Source of the DNA: Promethearchaeota archaeon
GTDB lineage: Archaea > Asgardarchaeota > Lokiarchaeia > Sigyniarchaeales > SOKP01
Reading direction: 5' to 3'
Assembly: GCA_008080735.1 (NCBI GenBank)
Contig: SHMW01000007.1
Location: 1-64,000 of the forward strand
DNA: 64,000 nt
Each line of letters begins with the position of its first letter. Positions within the stretch are counted from its first letter, which is position 1. This document shows positions 63,357 through 64,000 of this stretch, one piece after another. Under the pieces are notes generated by a model, which ran no database searches, had not been told where the DNA came from, and saw only the letters and a list, made by a program, of their open reading frames with translations. The translations under genes and the position numbers were made by a program.

Positions 63357-63497
63357 AATTTAACTCCATATTTTTATTTCAAATAATAAGATGGTTTATA
63401 TAACACTAATCTATATAAATTAGAAATCAAATCTCAAATCAGACTATTATTGTTAGCTTTTTAACATAAAAGTATTAAAAAAATAAGGACAGAATTA

Positions 63498-64000
63498 TTA
63501 AAAATCCTTATACTCGAAAGTTGAGAAGATTTCTTTAATTTTCTCCTTCTCCTCCTTTTCCAACCAAGTAGAACGACTATATTCCCTTATTTTTCCTAAT
63601 TTGGAAATTTTCGAAACCCATAAAGGATTATAGGGTAAGAGTTCAATCTTTTTTATTCCCTTTTTTTGGAGATATTCTTTCCAATTATTTAAATTCTGTT
63701 CCGTTGCGGTGATCTCCGGAATTAACGGGATACGTGGTAATAGCTCAATATCCTCTTTTTTTAATATTATTTCAAAATTCTGCAGAATCGTAGTGTTATC
63801 CTTCCCGCAATATCTCTTATGGTCTTTTGAGTCAAAGATCTTTAAATCGAAATATATTAGATCTAAATAGGGTAATATTAATTCGTAAAATTGTTCATAA
63901 GCAAAATGTCCACATGTTTCCAAGCAAACATGTATCTCATGTTTCTTTACTTTCTTTAAAAATTCATTTAAAAATTTCATTTGCATTGTCGCTTCACCCC
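63498..64000 (-). CDS. Glycyl-radical-enzyme activase-like radical SAM protein (partial)
   Basis: C-terminal part of a radical SAM activase cut by the right window edge. The frame is open through the end of the window, and reads GGEATMQMKFLNEFLKKVK just before position 63986, the GGE motif that contacts SAM; the downstream VCLETCGHFAYEQF, LIYFDLKIFDSKDHKRYCGKD, LLPRIPLIPEITATEQN and IELLPYNP are typical of PflA-type enzymes. The N-terminal CxxxCxxC motif lies outside the window. It therefore does not start at the internal ATG at 63986. Confidence 0.88.
   Translation of the reverse strand, partial: GEATMQMKFLNEFLKKVKKHEIHVCLETCGHFAYEQFYELILPYLDLIYFDLKIFDSKDHKRYCGKDNTTILQNFEIILKKEDIELLPRIPLIPEITATEQNLNNWKEYLQKKGIKKIELLPYNPLWVSKISKLGKIREYSRSTWLEKEEKEKIKEIFSTFEYKDF

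Overview
The window is a strongly AT-rich stretch of an archaeal chromosome, most likely from an Asgard (Promethearchaeota/Lokiarchaeia-like) archaeon. I infer this from several things together: an archaeal-type thymidylate synthase, an SMC-ScpA-ScpB operon, an Asgard-style small GTPase, a seven-helix membrane protein with a longin/roadblock-like tail, an SDS22-type leucine-rich repeat protein, a gingipain-like surface protein with a C-terminal membrane anchor, and two genes whose reading frames need UGA to be read as selenocysteine, each with a hairpin just after the true stop. I recognise no rRNA, tRNA, CRISPR array or insertion sequence. Genes are tightly packed on both strands and mostly in small operons.

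Layout. 1-5.8 kb: membrane and sensory proteins (duplicated-motif membrane protein, 7TM-longin protein, PAS histidine kinase, C25-like peptidase). 5.8-11.1 kb: NERD-helicase, MazG-like protein, PadR regulator with a palindromic operator candidate, and a BtrH-like protein. 11.2-15.3 kb: an operon of two DUF3795 proteins, a methyltransferase and a UvrA-like ABC protein. 15.5-24.1 kb: toroid protein, oxidoreductase, 3-methyladenine glycosylase, P-type ATPase, HD hydrolase, DUF457 membrane protein.

24.2-31.3 kb is the most interesting region, an arsenic/organometal island. Reading leftward on the minus strand it has an ACR3 arsenite exporter, a SAM-methyltransferase fused to a complete HgcA-like corrinoid membrane protein, an HgcB-like ferredoxin, a CxC thioredoxin-like protein, an arsenate reductase, a beta-grasp protein whose frame passes through two consecutive TGA codons (predicted Cys-Sec-Sec), and a second arsenate reductase. 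An ArsR repressor lies nearby on the plus strand. I infer that the fusion loads a methyl group from SAM onto a corrinoid and transfers it to arsenic, mercury or another soft element, with the ferredoxin and thiol/selenol proteins supplying electrons or handling metal. The usual HgcA cap-helix motif is altered, so mercury need not be the substrate.

31.4-34.4 kb holds two unknown proteins, an SDR and two tiny ORFs. 34.5-40.4 kb is an operon of a degenerate AAA+ protein, an SMC ATPase, a ScpA-like kleisin and a ScpB-like winged-helix protein. 40.4-43.7 kb has a small GTPase with an unknown partner, a coiled-coil protein and a RimK-like ligase. 44-56 kb is mostly housekeeping and metabolism: DUF84 and Maf house-cleaning NTPases, a MoaD-like protein, ThyA, TatD, a HAD phosphatase, a B12/radical-SAM protein, a MutY-like glycosylase and a CoA-transferase fused to a GNAT domain. 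56.4-56.9 kb is a peroxiredoxin with TGA at the peroxidatic position. 57-64 kb has an alpha/beta hydrolase, an M48 protease, a U32 protein, two SDRs, a rhodanese and the C-terminal part of a glycyl-radical activating enzyme cut by the window edge.
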